Assembly (NCBI RefSeq): GCF_001570925.1
Contig: NZ_BCSP01000001.1
Span: forward strand, 248,001-312,000
Reading direction: 5' to 3'
DNA from: [Zimmermannella] bifida NBRC 103089
Lineage (GTDB): Bacteria; Actinomycetota; Actinomycetes; Actinomycetales; Microbacteriaceae
DNA length: 64,000 nt
Shown here piece after piece: positions 18,713 through 26,071 of the stretch. A program made the translations under genes and the position numbers. The notes beneath the pieces are model-generated. The model was not told where the DNA came from. It searched no databases and worked only from the letters and a program-made list of their open reading frames with translations. Position 1 is the first letter of the stretch, and every line of letters starts with the position of its first letter.

Positions 18713-21379
18713 CTAATGCCCCGCGGTTTCCCAATTGTCGCCGCGCCCGACCGAAACATCGAGCGGAACCGACAGCGTGGTTGCCGAGGCCATTTCTTCG
18801 CGTGCGAGCAATTCGAGCTGGTCGTATTCACCCGGCGCGACTTCGAACACGAGTTCGTCGTGCACCTGCAAGAGCAGTCGCGACTGCAGATTTTCTGCGC
18901 GCATGCGCGCATCCACACGAATCGACGCCAGCTTGATGATGTCGGCGGCGGAACCCTGAATTGGGGCGTTCAGCGCGGCACGTTCGGCGTTCTGACGCGC
19001 CAGACGGTTGGTCGAGTTGAGGTCGGGAAATGGCCGACGGCGCCCAAAAATCGTTTCGGTATAGCCCGTTTCACGCGCCTTGGCGACACTGTCGCGCAGG
19101 TAATCGCGCACCTTACCGAACCGTTCGAAGTAACCGTTCATGAGCGCCTTCGCTTCGGCAACATCGACGCCGAGCTGTTTCGACAGACCGAACGCGCTGA
19201 GCCCATAGACGAGGCCGTACGACATGGCCTTGACCTTGGAGCGCATGGCGGGGGTGACTTCATCGGGCGCAACTCCGAACACCTTCGAGCCAACGAACCG
19301 GTGCGTGTCTTCGCCGCTGTTGAACGCTTCGATCAGGGATTCGTCACCGGAGAGGTGTGCCATGATGCGCATTTCGATCTGGGAATAGTCGGCGGTCAGC
19401 AAGCCGTCGAACCCTGGCGTGGCCACGAACGCCCCGCGAATTCGCTGGCCTTCAGCCGAGCGAATCGGAATGTTCTGCAGGTTCGGGTCGGTGGATGCGA
19501 GTCGTCCCGTAGCCGCACCGGTTTGCAGGTAGGTGGTGTGGATGCGGTGGTCGTCCCCCGTTGCTTTGACCAGCGTTTCGATCATCTGTCCGAGCTTGCT
19601 CGCGTCACGGTGGTTTCGGAGCGCACCCAAGAACGGGTGCGGCGACTTGAGTTCGAGCTCTTCAAGCGCTGCCGCGTCGGTCGAGTAGCCGGTCTTGGTG
19701 CGGCGAGTCTTTGGCATGTCGAGTGTCTCGAAGAGCACTCGTTGCAGCTGCTTGGGCGAAGCCAGGTTGATCTGTTCGCCACCGATCGCTGCAAACGCTT
19801 CTTCGGCGTAGGCTGACACCTTGCGCGACTGCTCGCTCGCGAGTTCCTGCAGCAGGTCACGGTCGATCTGAATGCCGGTGTGCTCCATCGTTCCGAGAAT
19901 CGGGATGAGCGGGGTTTCGATGGTGGTAAAGACGTCACGGCTGCCTGCTGACAGGCGTGCCATGGCCGCGATACCGGCACGACGGGTAAACCAGGCGTCG
20001 ACGGCCAACTGCGCCGGTGCATCCGCATCGACCTGCACGTCAAGCGTGTTCGCGTCGCTCTCGGGCAGCGTCTCGCCGAGGTATCGCTGCACGAGTTCGG
20101 CAAGACGCTTTGGCGGCGAGGCGGGGTTGTCGAGGAAGGCTGCGAGCTGGCCGTCGTAGAGATTGGCGCCGAGCGTAAGTCCGTTGTCCAAGCAGCGCTT
20201 GAAGTCGGGTTTCGCATTGAAACACCACTTGATGCTGTCGCCGGCCAGCCAGGTACGAAGCACCGAGTCGTTACCGTCGCGCACGATCGCCACACGCGTC
20301 TCGTCGGCGATCGCAACTTCGATCAGGGTGCCGTCGTGGAAACCGAATGCGAGGCCAAGTTCGTGCTTGGATGCAGCAGCATCGTCAAGGAACTGCTGCA
20401 GTTGGTCACCGGCGCAGTTGTCCAGAACGGTGACCGCGTCGAATGCCGATTCAGCGTTGGCCGTCGCGATGGCACCGTCACGTTCGGTAGCGAGCTTCAA
20501 GACACGATCTTGCAGCGTTCGGAACTGCAGTCGGGTGAACACGTCACGAACTTCGTCAACGTTGATCGGTTGAATTGCGAGGTCGCGCGGATGCGATTGG
20601 AGTTCGACATCGCGCAGCAACTCGTTGAGCTTACGGTTTCGAATGGCATTGTCGCGGTGTTCGCGGAACGATTCGCCAACCTTGCCGGTGAGCTCGTCTT
20701 CGTGTTCGAGGATTTCTTTCAGCCCGCCAAATTGGGCGATCCACTTGGCGGCGGTCTTTGGACCGACCTTGGGCACACCCGGCAGGTTGTCGGCCTTTTC
20801 GCCAACCATGGCGGCGAGGTCGGAGTACTGCTGCGGGTAGACGCCGTACTTTTCGAAGACCGCTTCGGGCGTGTACCGAGTGAGCTTCGAGACACCCTGT
20901 ACCGAGGGGTACAGCAATGTGGTCTGCTCGTTCACGAGCTGAATTGCGTCGCGGTCACCTGAGACAACGAGCACGTCAAAGCCTTCGTTCTCGCCCTGGT
21001 GCGCGAGGGTTGCGAGAATGTCATCGGCTTCGAAATCTGGCTTCTGCATCCACACAATGCCCATGGCGTCGAGGGCTTCTTGCAGCAGCTCGATCTGACC
21101 GCGGAATTCTGGCGGCGTTTCATCGCGTCCGGCCTTGTACTCGGAGTACTCGCGCGTGCGGAACGACGTGGAGCCGGCATCGAATGCCACGGCGATGTGA
21201 CTCGGGTTGTGGTCGCGCAGTAGCGAAAGCAGCATCGAGATGAAGCCGTGGATGGCGTTCGTGTGCTGCCCCTCGGCGTTCACAAAGCTGTCGACCGGCA
21301 GTGCGAAGAATGCTCGGAATGCTAGCGAGTGACCATCGATGACCATGAGGGTAGGCTTAGGCGCGATTTGTTCAGACAC
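18713..21379 (-). CDS. polA: DNA polymerase I
   Basis: Pol I of 888 residues. The N-terminal 5'-3' exonuclease is intact (MVIDGHSLAFRAF, FEADDILAT, VSGDRDAIQLV, GVPKVGPKTAAKW). The central 3'-5' proofreading domain lacks the DxE catalytic motif (LGLAFGFHDG at that place), so proofreading is probably lost, as in several other actinobacterial and Thermus enzymes. The polymerase domain has motif A DYSQIEMRI, motif B around KAMSYGLVYG, and motif C VHDELVFE. The start is GTG with only a weak Shine-Dalgarno, 30 bases from the divergent thioesterase start, so the two genes share a compact promoter region. Confidence 0.97.
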   Translation of the reverse strand: MSEQIAPKPTLMVIDGHSLAFRAFFALPVDSFVNAEGQHTNAIHGFISMLLSLLRDHNPSHIAVAFDAGSTSFRTREYSEYKAGRDETPPEFRGQIELLQEALDAMGIVWMQKPDFEADDILATLAHQGENEGFDVLVVSGDRDAIQLVNEQTTLLYPSVQGVSKLTRYTPEAVFEKYGVYPQQYSDLAAMVGEKADNLPGVPKVGPKTAAKWIAQFGGLKEILEHEDELTGKVGESFREHRDNAIRNRKLNELLRDVELQSHPRDLAIQPINVDEVRDVFTRLQFRTLQDRVLKLATERDGAIATANAESAFDAVTVLDNCAGDQLQQFLDDAAASKHELGLAFGFHDGTLIEVAIADETRVAIVRDGNDSVLRTWLAGDSIKWCFNAKPDFKRCLDNGLTLGANLYDGQLAAFLDNPASPPKRLAELVQRYLGETLPESDANTLDVQVDADAPAQLAVDAWFTRRAGIAAMARLSAGSRDVFTTIETPLIPILGTMEHTGIQIDRDLLQELASEQSRKVSAYAEEAFAAIGGEQINLASPKQLQRVLFETLDMPKTRRTKTGYSTDAAALEELELKSPHPFLGALRNHRDASKLGQMIETLVKATGDDHRIHTTYLQTGAATGRLASTDPNLQNIPIRSAEGQRIRGAFVATPGFDGLLTADYSQIEMRIMAHLSGDESLIEAFNSGEDTHRFVGSKVFGVAPDEVTPAMRSKVKAMSYGLVYGLSAFGLSKQLGVDVAEAKALMNGYFERFGKVRDYLRDSVAKARETGYTETIFGRRRPFPDLNSTNRLARQNAERAALNAPIQGSAADIIKLASIRVDARMRAENLQSRLLLQVHDELVFEVAPGEYDQLELLAREEMASATTLSVPLDVSVGRGDNWETAGH

Positions 21380-21409
21380 ACGAACAGCCTACGACGCAAG
21401 GGAGCGACA

Positions 21410-21892
21410 ATGACTGACCGTAAGCTGCAGGCGAACCCCGAGGTGCCCGCCGAGGTGAATGGGCTGCGGATTCCAGATCAACTCGAGGTCACGCACGGTA
21501 TCGGCATCGGCACGCTGGCAACGGCCATGGGCATCCGGCTCATTGAACTCGCACCGGATCGTGCCGTCGCGGTGATGCCGACCGAGGGTAACGAGCAATC
21601 GTATGGATTGATGCATGGCGGTGCGTTTGTGGTGCTCGGTGAATCACTCGGGTCAATGGCGTCTTGTTTGCATGCGGTCGAGTTGTTTGGTCAGGGCGCG
21701 TTCGCGGTGGGTGTGGATGTGAATGCCACGCACACTCGCGGGGTTGCATCCGGCTGGGTGACGGCGGAGTGCACGGCCCTTCACCTGGGACGAACACTTG
21801 CCGTACACGAGATCGCGATTACGGATGCGGATGGTCGCCGCTGCTCCACCGTTCGGATCACGAACGCCGTACGAGCGCCGAAGGGCGCCTAG
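21410..21892 (+). CDS. PaaI/hotdog-fold acyl-CoA thioesterase
   Basis: A 160-residue hotdog thioesterase. GLMHGGAFVVLGESLGS is the HGG active-site helix of the PaaI family. VGVDVNATHTRGV is the conserved central strand. It hydrolyses acyl- or aryl-CoA; the substrate cannot be read from sequence. The ATG at 21410 is chosen over an upstream frame start because AAGGGAG lies five bases before it. Its position, divergent from polA and convergent with a PdtaR-type regulator, is a common actinobacterial arrangement. Confidence 0.9.
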   Translation: MTDRKLQANPEVPAEVNGLRIPDQLEVTHGIGIGTLATAMGIRLIELAPDRAVAVMPTEGNEQSYGLMHGGAFVVLGESLGSMASCLHAVELFGQGAFAVGVDVNATHTRGVASGWVTAECTALHLGRTLAVHEIAITDADGRRCSTVRITNAVRAPKGA

Positions 21893-21911
21893 ACTGCGGT
21901 CGATCGCGGAA

Positions 21912-21958
21912 AACGCCGTGTGCCCAGTTCCCTCGATGGGAGCTGGGCACACGGCGTT
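21912..21958. terminator. Bidirectional stem-loop between thioesterase and pdtaR
   Basis: A perfect 16-bp stem, AACGCCGTGTGCCCAG (21912-21927) with CTGGGCACACGGCGTT (21943-21958). The loop itself can form a small CCC/GGG helix. It lies between two convergent genes, so it can serve both. Neither side has a U run. Confidence 0.8.
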
Positions 21959-21983
21959 ACGTGCGTCCTGGGTTGACTCGCGA

Positions 21984-22610
21984 TTAGGCAGCGTCGCCGT
22001 CACCGCTTGGGCGCTTGGCAGCGAGCTGTTCAACGATGGCCTGCGCAACTTCTTGCATGGTGAGGCGACGGTTCATCGACGCCTTCTGGATCCAACGGAA
22101 GGCTTCGGGCTCGCTCAGGCCCATCTTCTCGATGAGCAGGCCCTTGGCACGGTCAACGAGCTTGCGGGTTTCGAAGCGTTCGGCAAGGTCAGCAACCTCG
22201 TTTTCGAGGGCGACGATCTGCTGGTGGCGTGCGACCGCAATCTCGATGGCGGGGATGAGGTCGTTCTGGTTGAAGGGTTTTACCACGTAGGCGAGGGCAC
22301 CGGCTTCGCTGGCGCGCTCGACGAGGTCCTTCTGGCTGAATGCGGTGAGGAGTACGACCGGAGCGATGTTGCCTTCGTTGAGCAGACCGGCTGCGGTGAT
22401 GCCGTCCATGTTGGGCATCTTGATGTCCATGACGACAACGTCGGGACGAAGTTCTTTTGCGAGAGCAACTGCCGCTTCGCCGTCTCCAGCTTCGCCAACC
22501 ACTTCGAAACCGCTGTCCTGCAGGGTTTCGACGATGTCGAGGCGGATGAGCGACTCGTCTTCTGCGACGACGACGCGGCGAGGCGTTGGTAGAGTAGCGT
22601 TTTCAGTCAC
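21984..22610 (-). CDS. pdtaR: ANTAR-domain response regulator (PdtaR type)
   Basis: A 208-residue two-domain regulator. The receiver domain has the acidic pair EDE, the phosphoacceptor Asp in VVVMDIKMPNMDG, and the Lys in VVKPFNQND. The C-terminal ANTAR RNA-binding domain is recognisable (RAKGLLIEKMGLSEPEAFRWIQKASM). ANTAR regulators act as RNA-binding antiterminators or control translation; M. tuberculosis PdtaR works with the kinase PdtaS. No kinase gene is adjacent here. The start is GTG, with no ribosome binding site and a TAATCT -10 box six bases upstream, so the mRNA is probably leaderless. Confidence 0.92.
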   Translation of the reverse strand: MTENATLPTPRRVVVAEDESLIRLDIVETLQDSGFEVVGEAGDGEAAVALAKELRPDVVVMDIKMPNMDGITAAGLLNEGNIAPVVLLTAFSQKDLVERASEAGALAYVVKPFNQNDLIPAIEIAVARHQQIVALENEVADLAERFETRKLVDRAKGLLIEKMGLSEPEAFRWIQKASMNRRLTMQEVAQAIVEQLAAKRPSGDGDAA

Positions 22611-22616
22611 GCATCT

Positions 22617-22622
22617 AGATTA
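22617..22622 (-). promoter_or_regulatory. Putative -10 box for leaderless pdtaR mRNA
   Basis: On the minus strand TAATCT is followed by AGATGC and then the GTG start, placing the transcription start at or next to the GTG. No Shine-Dalgarno is present between them. Confidence 0.5.
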
Positions 22623-22645
22623 CTGTACTGTGTTGGAAGAAACAG

Positions 22646-22731
22646 GCCGGCTTGGCGGAATGGTAGACGCGACGCACTCAAAATGCGTTGTCCGTGAGGG
22701 CGTGGGGGTTCGAGTCCCCCAGCCGGCACCA
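22646..22731 (+). tRNA. tRNA-Leu (anticodon CAA)
   Basis: A complete class II tRNA of 86 bases with encoded CCA. The acceptor stem GCCGGCT pairs with AGCCGGC. The anticodon stem ACGCA/TGCGT encloses the loop CTCAAAA with anticodon CAA, reading UUG. A long variable arm (TGTCCGTGAGGGCGT region) is typical of leucine tRNA. The T arm GGGGG-TTCGAGT-CCCCC is perfect. It is divergent from pdtaR. Its 3' half is copied several times immediately downstream. Confidence 0.97.
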
Positions 22732-22767
22732 ATTAGGTAATTCCTGTGACGAGTTCTCCCCATGTAA

Positions 22768-22787
22768 GGGACTCGAACCAACACGCC
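22768..22787 (-). repeat. Inverted partial copy of the tRNA-Leu variable/T arm (copy 1)
   Basis: Read on the minus strand, this segment matches the tRNA-Leu variable-arm end and T arm with 18 of 20 bases identical. The 12-base core GGTTCGAGTCCC is exact and therefore forms a perfect inverted repeat with the tRNA T arm at 22707-22718. Stem bases on one side are degenerate, so it cannot form a normal T arm. Confidence 0.8.
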
Positions 22788-22802
22788 GAGGCGTGGGTGG
22801 CC

Positions 22803-22855
22803 CCGGATTGCTCGAGGCTCAGACCGTTGGCACAACGGGCTGAGTAGCAATTTGG
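22803..22855 (+). repeat. Structured 53-nt hairpin, copy H1
   Basis: Folds as CCGG-ATTGCT / AGCAAT-TTGG (outer helix, with G-U pairs at the foot), an asymmetric internal loop CGAGG/T, CTCAG/CTGAG, one A-G mismatch, CCGTT/AACGG and a terminal loop GGCAC. It is flanked by GGTGG upstream and GAGTCGAG downstream. Either strand could form it. Type and function are unknown to me. Confidence 0.85.
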
Positions 22856-22857
22856 AG

Positions 22858-22882
22858 TCGAGTCCCCCAGCCGGCACCAATT
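22858..22882 (+). repeat. Direct copy of the tRNA-Leu 3' end (copy 2)
   Basis: Twenty-five bases identical to 22710-22734, covering the 3' side of the T arm, the 3' acceptor strand, CCA and the following AATT. Similarity continues more loosely downstream (GGTA, then CCTGTG). Such 3'-end copies are the usual trace of tRNA-targeted integration, but no integrase gene is in the window. Confidence 0.88.
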
Positions 22883-22917
22883 TGGTAGATCCTGTGCGAA
22901 CCGATGTCCCAATGACA

Positions 22918-22935
22918 GGGACTCGGACCCCCACG
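22918..22935 (-). repeat. Inverted partial copy of the tRNA-Leu T arm (copy 2)
   Basis: On the minus strand this reads CGTGGGGGTCCGAGTCCC, differing from the tRNA-Leu T-arm region in one of 18 positions (TTC to TCC). It occupies the same position in the second repeat unit as copy 1 does in the first unit. Confidence 0.8.
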
Positions 22936-22949
22936 CGTGCGTGGTGGAC

Positions 22950-23002
22950 CCGGACCGGCCGAGGCTCTGGGCACTGGCACAGTGCACAGAGTGCCGGTTT
23001 GG
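22950..23002 (+). repeat. Structured 53-nt hairpin, copy H2 (covarying)
   Basis: Exactly the same architecture and length as H1: CCGG-ACCGGC / GCCGGT-TTGG, internal loop CGAGG/T, CTCTG/CAGAG, one G-A mismatch, GCACT/AGTGC, loop GGCAC. Four of six outer, one of five middle and three of five inner base pairs differ from H1, and every difference is compensated on the other strand. The loops are unchanged and the mismatched A-G is swapped to G-A. Confidence 0.87.
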
Positions 23003-23007
23003 AGGTC

Positions 23008-23060
23008 CCGGATTGCTCGAGGCTCAGACCGTTGGCACAACGGGCTGAGGAGCAATTTGG
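23008..23060 (+). repeat. Structured 53-nt hairpin, copy H3
   Basis: Identical to H1 except that the single unpaired T opposite CGAGG is G. It follows H2 after only a five-base spacer, because the unit between them is truncated (TTGGAG directly joined to GTCCCGG). Confidence 0.87.
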
Positions 23061-23062
23061 AG

Positions 23063-23081
23063 TCGAGTCCCCCAGCCGGCA
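23063..23081 (+). repeat. Direct copy of the tRNA-Leu 3' end (copy 3, truncated)
   Basis: Nineteen bases, TCGAGTCCCCCAGCCGGCA, identical to the tRNA 3' strand but ending before CCA. Similarity stops abruptly at 23082, marking the end of the repeat array. Confidence 0.85.
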
Positions 23082-23105
23082 ATCTCACCATCACCAGCGA
23101 AAAGC

Positions 23106-23149
23106 GTGAAAATGTGCCCTTGTCGGTGCAGATAAGGGCACATTCTCAC
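23106..23149. terminator. Strong bidirectional terminator closing the tRNA-repeat array
   Basis: An 11-bp perfect stem AATGTGCCCTT/AAGGGCACATT (23111-23121 with 23134-23144), extended by GTGA/TCAC across one mismatch. On the plus strand CATTTTTTGG follows; on the minus strand TTTTCACGCTTTTC follows. It can end transcription from the tRNA side and from the siderophore operon. Confidence 0.9.
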
Positions 23150-23181
23150 TCATTTTTTGGCCAGGGATGCGGCCGGTACCG

Positions 23182-23964
23182 CTAGCGGCGCACCGGCATC
23201 TCCGGCGCCCAGAAGTACATGCCGATGCGACGACCCTCAATCTCGTGAATCGGAATGTACATGTCGTAAATCTGCGCGAGCGTACGCGAATTCATGACTT
23301 CATCCGGAGTACCCTGCGTCACGACCTCACCCTCACGCATGGCAATAATCGAATCCGAATACACCGAAGCGAAATTGATGTCGTGAATAACAATCACGAT
23401 AGTCTTGCCGAGCTCGCTCGCAATGCGGCGCAGGTGCTGCATCATCAGCACCGAGTGGCGCATGTCGAGATTGTTCAGTGGCTCATCGAGCAGCACGTAG
23501 TCGGTGTCTTGGCAAATAACCATGGCAACGAATGCGCGCTGACGCTGACCACCCGAGAGCTCATCCACAAAGCGATCCTGTAGTTCCGTCAATCCGAGGA
23601 ACGCCAACGCCTGGTCGATGTGCTCTTGATCGTGGTCGGTCAATCGCCCCTGCGTGTGTGGAAAACGACCAAACGCCACAAGGTCACGTACCGTCAGTCG
23701 AATCGTGACGTGGTTTTCCTGCCGCAGAATCGCGAGCCGCTTCGCGAGCACTTCACTCTTCGTGGTGCTCACATCCAAACCGTCCACGGTGATAATGCCC
23801 GCGTTCATCGGCTCAAGACGGCTCATCAACGAGAGCAGCGTCGACTTACCAGCACCGTTTGCCCCGACAATCGAGGTAATGCCACCGGGTTTGATCGTCA
23901 ACGACACATCGTTGACGACCACCTGTGATCCGTATCGCTTGGCGACGGAATCGAGTGAAATCAA
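23182..23964 (-). CDS. Siderophore ABC importer ATPase (YclP/FepC-like)
   Basis: A 260-residue ABC ATPase with Walker A GANGAGKST, Q-loop region LAILRQENH, signature LSGGQRQR, Walker B YVLLDEP and the switch His in VIVIHDINFAS. The long match to B. subtilis YclP-type ATPases (FGRFPHTQGRLT, DEPLNNLDMRHSV) points to ferric siderophore uptake. The start is TTG with AGGAGG eight bases upstream, overlapping the upstream permease stop (CTTTGATT), so translation is coupled. Last gene of the operon, followed by a strong terminator. Confidence 0.93.
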   Translation of the reverse strand: MISLDSVAKRYGSQVVVNDVSLTIKPGGITSIVGANGAGKSTLLSLMSRLEPMNAGIITVDGLDVSTTKSEVLAKRLAILRQENHVTIRLTVRDLVAFGRFPHTQGRLTDHDQEHIDQALAFLGLTELQDRFVDELSGGQRQRAFVAMVICQDTDYVLLDEPLNNLDMRHSVLMMQHLRRIASELGKTIVIVIHDINFASVYSDSIIAMREGEVVTQGTPDEVMNSRTLAQIYDMYIPIHEIEGRRIGMYFWAPEMPVRR

Positions 23965-25022
23965 AGTGGTTTCCTCCTGAGGACAAGAACCAAGAACAGC
24001 AATCCGCCCAAGAACTCAATAATGATCGACAGCGTGATGTCGAGCTTAAATACGCGCTCAACGAGCACTTGCCCAAAGATCAACGCGAACATGCCGATGA
24101 GGGATGCAGCGGGTAGCAAGAATGCGTGTCGCGACACGCGGATCATCCGGTAGGCCAGGTGCACGACGATCAGCCCAAAGAACGTCACGGGGCCGACCAG
24201 CGCGGTAGAGACAGACACGAGCAGCGCAACGGTCGCCAGAATGCGCACGCGCATGAATCGCGGATTGATTCCGAGATTCGTGGCAATGGGCACGCCCAGG
24301 CTCATAACGTCGAGCCGTTTGCGGTCAAACCAGGCGAGGCACACACCCGCGAATGTGAGCGCTGCGGCTACCGGCACGAGTTCTTTATCGATGTCCGTGA
24401 ACGACGCAAAAAACGTGTTCTGCAGTACGGCGAATGCATCCGGGTCGAGCAGCCGTTGAAAGAACGTGCTGACACCACGGAACAGCATGCCGAACACCAC
24501 ACCGATCAGCAGCAGTTTATGCACTCGAGTGTTCGCCGAAAGCAGCCAGCCGTACAGCAACACCGAGAACCCGACCATGGCGCCGACTTCGAGCCAAAAC
24601 TGCCCGACGACACCAAACATCGCCGCGCCAGTCATGCCGGTGGCCCACACCAGAATCGTCTGCAACAGCACATAGAGGGCGTCGAAACCCATGATGGATG
24701 GGGTCAACAAGCGGTTCGCGGTAATCGTTTGAAACAGCGTCGTGGACACACCAATAGCGATGGCCACGATAGCAAGCGCGCTGACGCTCGCCAGCCGGCG
24801 CTGCATCACGTACTCGATGTTGCCGACGACACCGTAGGCAACGTACATCGCAATTGCCGCGGCTACGAGTACCGCAAGAATCACGATGAGCCAGATGTCG
24901 CGTCGCAGATTTCGCTGTTGAAATTCGGATGCGCGTTCGGCGCTGTTGCGGGCGGCGCGGCGCTGCTCGCGGTCACGCTTCGGCGTGTGTACCGAAGAGC
25001 GTGAGGAACGTGACAGGTTCAT
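23961..25022 (-). CDS. Siderophore ABC importer permease, second subunit (YclO-like)
   Basis: A 353-residue FecCD-family permease with a basic, cytoplasmic N-terminal extension of about 40 residues, then roughly nine membrane segments. Typical family stretches are GVVFGMLFRG, GVPIATNLGI and GPVTFFGLIVVHLAYRM. It forms the membrane channel with the first permease. ATG start overlaps the preceding permease stop by four bases. The N-terminal tail is more basic than in most relatives (RSSVHTPKRDREQRRAARNS). Confidence 0.92.
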   Translation of the reverse strand: MNLSRSSRSSVHTPKRDREQRRAARNSAERASEFQQRNLRRDIWLIVILAVLVAAAIAMYVAYGVVGNIEYVMQRRLASVSALAIVAIAIGVSTTLFQTITANRLLTPSIMGFDALYVLLQTILVWATGMTGAAMFGVVGQFWLEVGAMVGFSVLLYGWLLSANTRVHKLLLIGVVFGMLFRGVSTFFQRLLDPDAFAVLQNTFFASFTDIDKELVPVAAALTFAGVCLAWFDRKRLDVMSLGVPIATNLGINPRFMRVRILATVALLVSVSTALVGPVTFFGLIVVHLAYRMIRVSRHAFLLPAASLIGMFALIFGQVLVERVFKLDITLSIIIEFLGGLLFLVLVLRRKPL

Positions 25023-26071
25023 GCGGTGTCTCCGTTCCGCGTTCCGGTTGCGGTCGTAGCCGGCGCTGTGGCTGACGCTGGTTTGGATGCGCGCGGTGCG
25101 GATGCGGACTTGCGCGTTTCCGGTCGCAGCAGGAAGCCGAGGAACACGGCGGCGCCAACGATGGACATGATGAGTCCTACAGGAACTTCGAAAGGCCAGT
25201 TGATCGTGCGGCCAAGCACATCGCTAACGACGAGCAGGAATGCCCCGAGCAGCGCTACCCAAGGTGCCGTACGCCGCACATTGTCACCAAGCGTCATGGC
25301 TACCAAATTCGGCACGATGAGCCCAAGGAACGGCACTGCACCGACATGCACGACAACAATGGCCGTGTTCATCGCAACAATGATCACGCCCAGTGCCAGG
25401 ATCTTGCCGTAGTCGAGACCGAGGTTGGTGGTGAAGTTGTCCCCCAGGCCGGCGACAGTGAACCGGTCGGCCGCGATAAACGCGAGCAGCGTCAATCCCC
25501 CAGCGATCCACATGAGCTCGTATCGACCTTGGATCATGGCGCTAAAGTTTGCGCTTTGCATACCCGAAAGCGTTTGCAGGATGTCGGCTTGATACGCCAA
25601 GAAGGTGGTCAGCGCGCCGATGACACCGCCGAGCATGATGCCCACGAGCGGCACCATAACCGGGTCGTGCTTCGGCATTCTGCGCAGGATGAGCATGAAC
25701 AGTGCGGTACCGAGCAGGCCAGCAATCGTGCCGGCTGCCATCTTGCCAAGTACCGGAGTCGCCGGGGCAAAGAGCAGCACACACACGACGCCGAGCATGG
25801 CCGAATCAACGGTTCCTGCCGTCGACGGTTCGGCAAAACGGTTTCGGGCCAGCATTTGCATGATCATGCCGCTGAGCGCCATGGCGGATCCAGCTAGGAG
25901 TAGCGCGATGGTGCGCGGCACTCGACTAGCCCAAAAATAGCCGACAGAACCGTCGGCAGACCCGCCGACGGCGCCACCAGCCCCAACAAAGAGGCTGATG
26001 ACGCCGGCAGCGAGTGTCAGTGCGGCGAGGACGGGTAGCCCCCATCGCGCGGTTACAGAGCGGGCGTTCAC
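25019..26071 (-). CDS. Siderophore ABC importer permease, first subunit (YclN-like)
   Basis: A 350-residue FecCD-family permease with about nine membrane segments. Typical stretches: SRVPRTIALLLAGSAMALSG, MQMLARNRFAEPSTAGT, and GAVPFLGLIVPNLVAM. The C-terminus ends in an Ala/Thr/Pro-rich tail of about 35 residues. GTG start shares one base with the stop of the binding-protein gene (TAGTG). It partners the second permease and the YclP-like ATPase. Confidence 0.92.
   Translation of the reverse strand: MNARSVTARWGLPVLAALTLAAGVISLFVGAGGAVGGSADGSVGYFWASRVPRTIALLLAGSAMALSGMIMQMLARNRFAEPSTAGTVDSAMLGVVCVLLFAPATPVLGKMAAGTIAGLLGTALFMLILRRMPKHDPVMVPLVGIMLGGVIGALTTFLAYQADILQTLSGMQSANFSAMIQGRYELMWIAGGLTLLAFIAADRFTVAGLGDNFTTNLGLDYGKILALGVIIVAMNTAIVVVHVGAVPFLGLIVPNLVAMTLGDNVRRTAPWVALLGAFLLVVSDVLGRTINWPFEVPVGLIMSIVGAAVFLGFLLRPETRKSASAPRASKPASATAPATTATGTRNGDTA

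Larger units (their letters stand above)
22802..23081 (+). repeat. 75-bp direct repeat, two copies 205 bp apart
   Basis: Bases 22802-22876 and 23007-23081 are identical except for one position (T at 22845, G at 23050). Each copy contains a complete 53-nt hairpin followed by a fragment of the tRNA-Leu 3' end. Between them lies a diverged third unit. The near identity implies a recent duplication or gene conversion. Confidence 0.92.

Noticed and set aside
18655-18918. Long N-terminal extension of the EI24/CysZ-like protein reading into polA
   Set aside because: The extra residues overlap the polA C-terminus in another frame and are Cys/Arg-rich with no family similarity; the protein most likely begins after the polA stop.
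22740-22940. Additional tRNA genes on the minus strand, suggested by GGTTCGAGTCCC
   Set aside because: The T-arm copies are followed by no matching acceptor strand and the 5' stem bases do not pair; no anticodon arm is present. They are partial inverted copies.
22790-23010. T-box riboswitch, suggested by GGTGG(N)CCCGG next to a tRNA
   Set aside because: The resemblance to the T-box sequence is short, there is no Stem I/specifier arrangement, and no plus-strand aminoacyl-tRNA synthetase or amino-acid gene follows; a terminator and a convergent operon do.
22802-23060. The hairpins as ANTAR target RNAs for the adjacent PdtaR-type regulator
   Set aside because: ANTAR targets are paired small stem-loops with hexanucleotide loops having A at position 1 and G at position 4. 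These loops are GGCAC and the stems are long with an internal loop, so the known motif is not met. A non-canonical link is not excluded.
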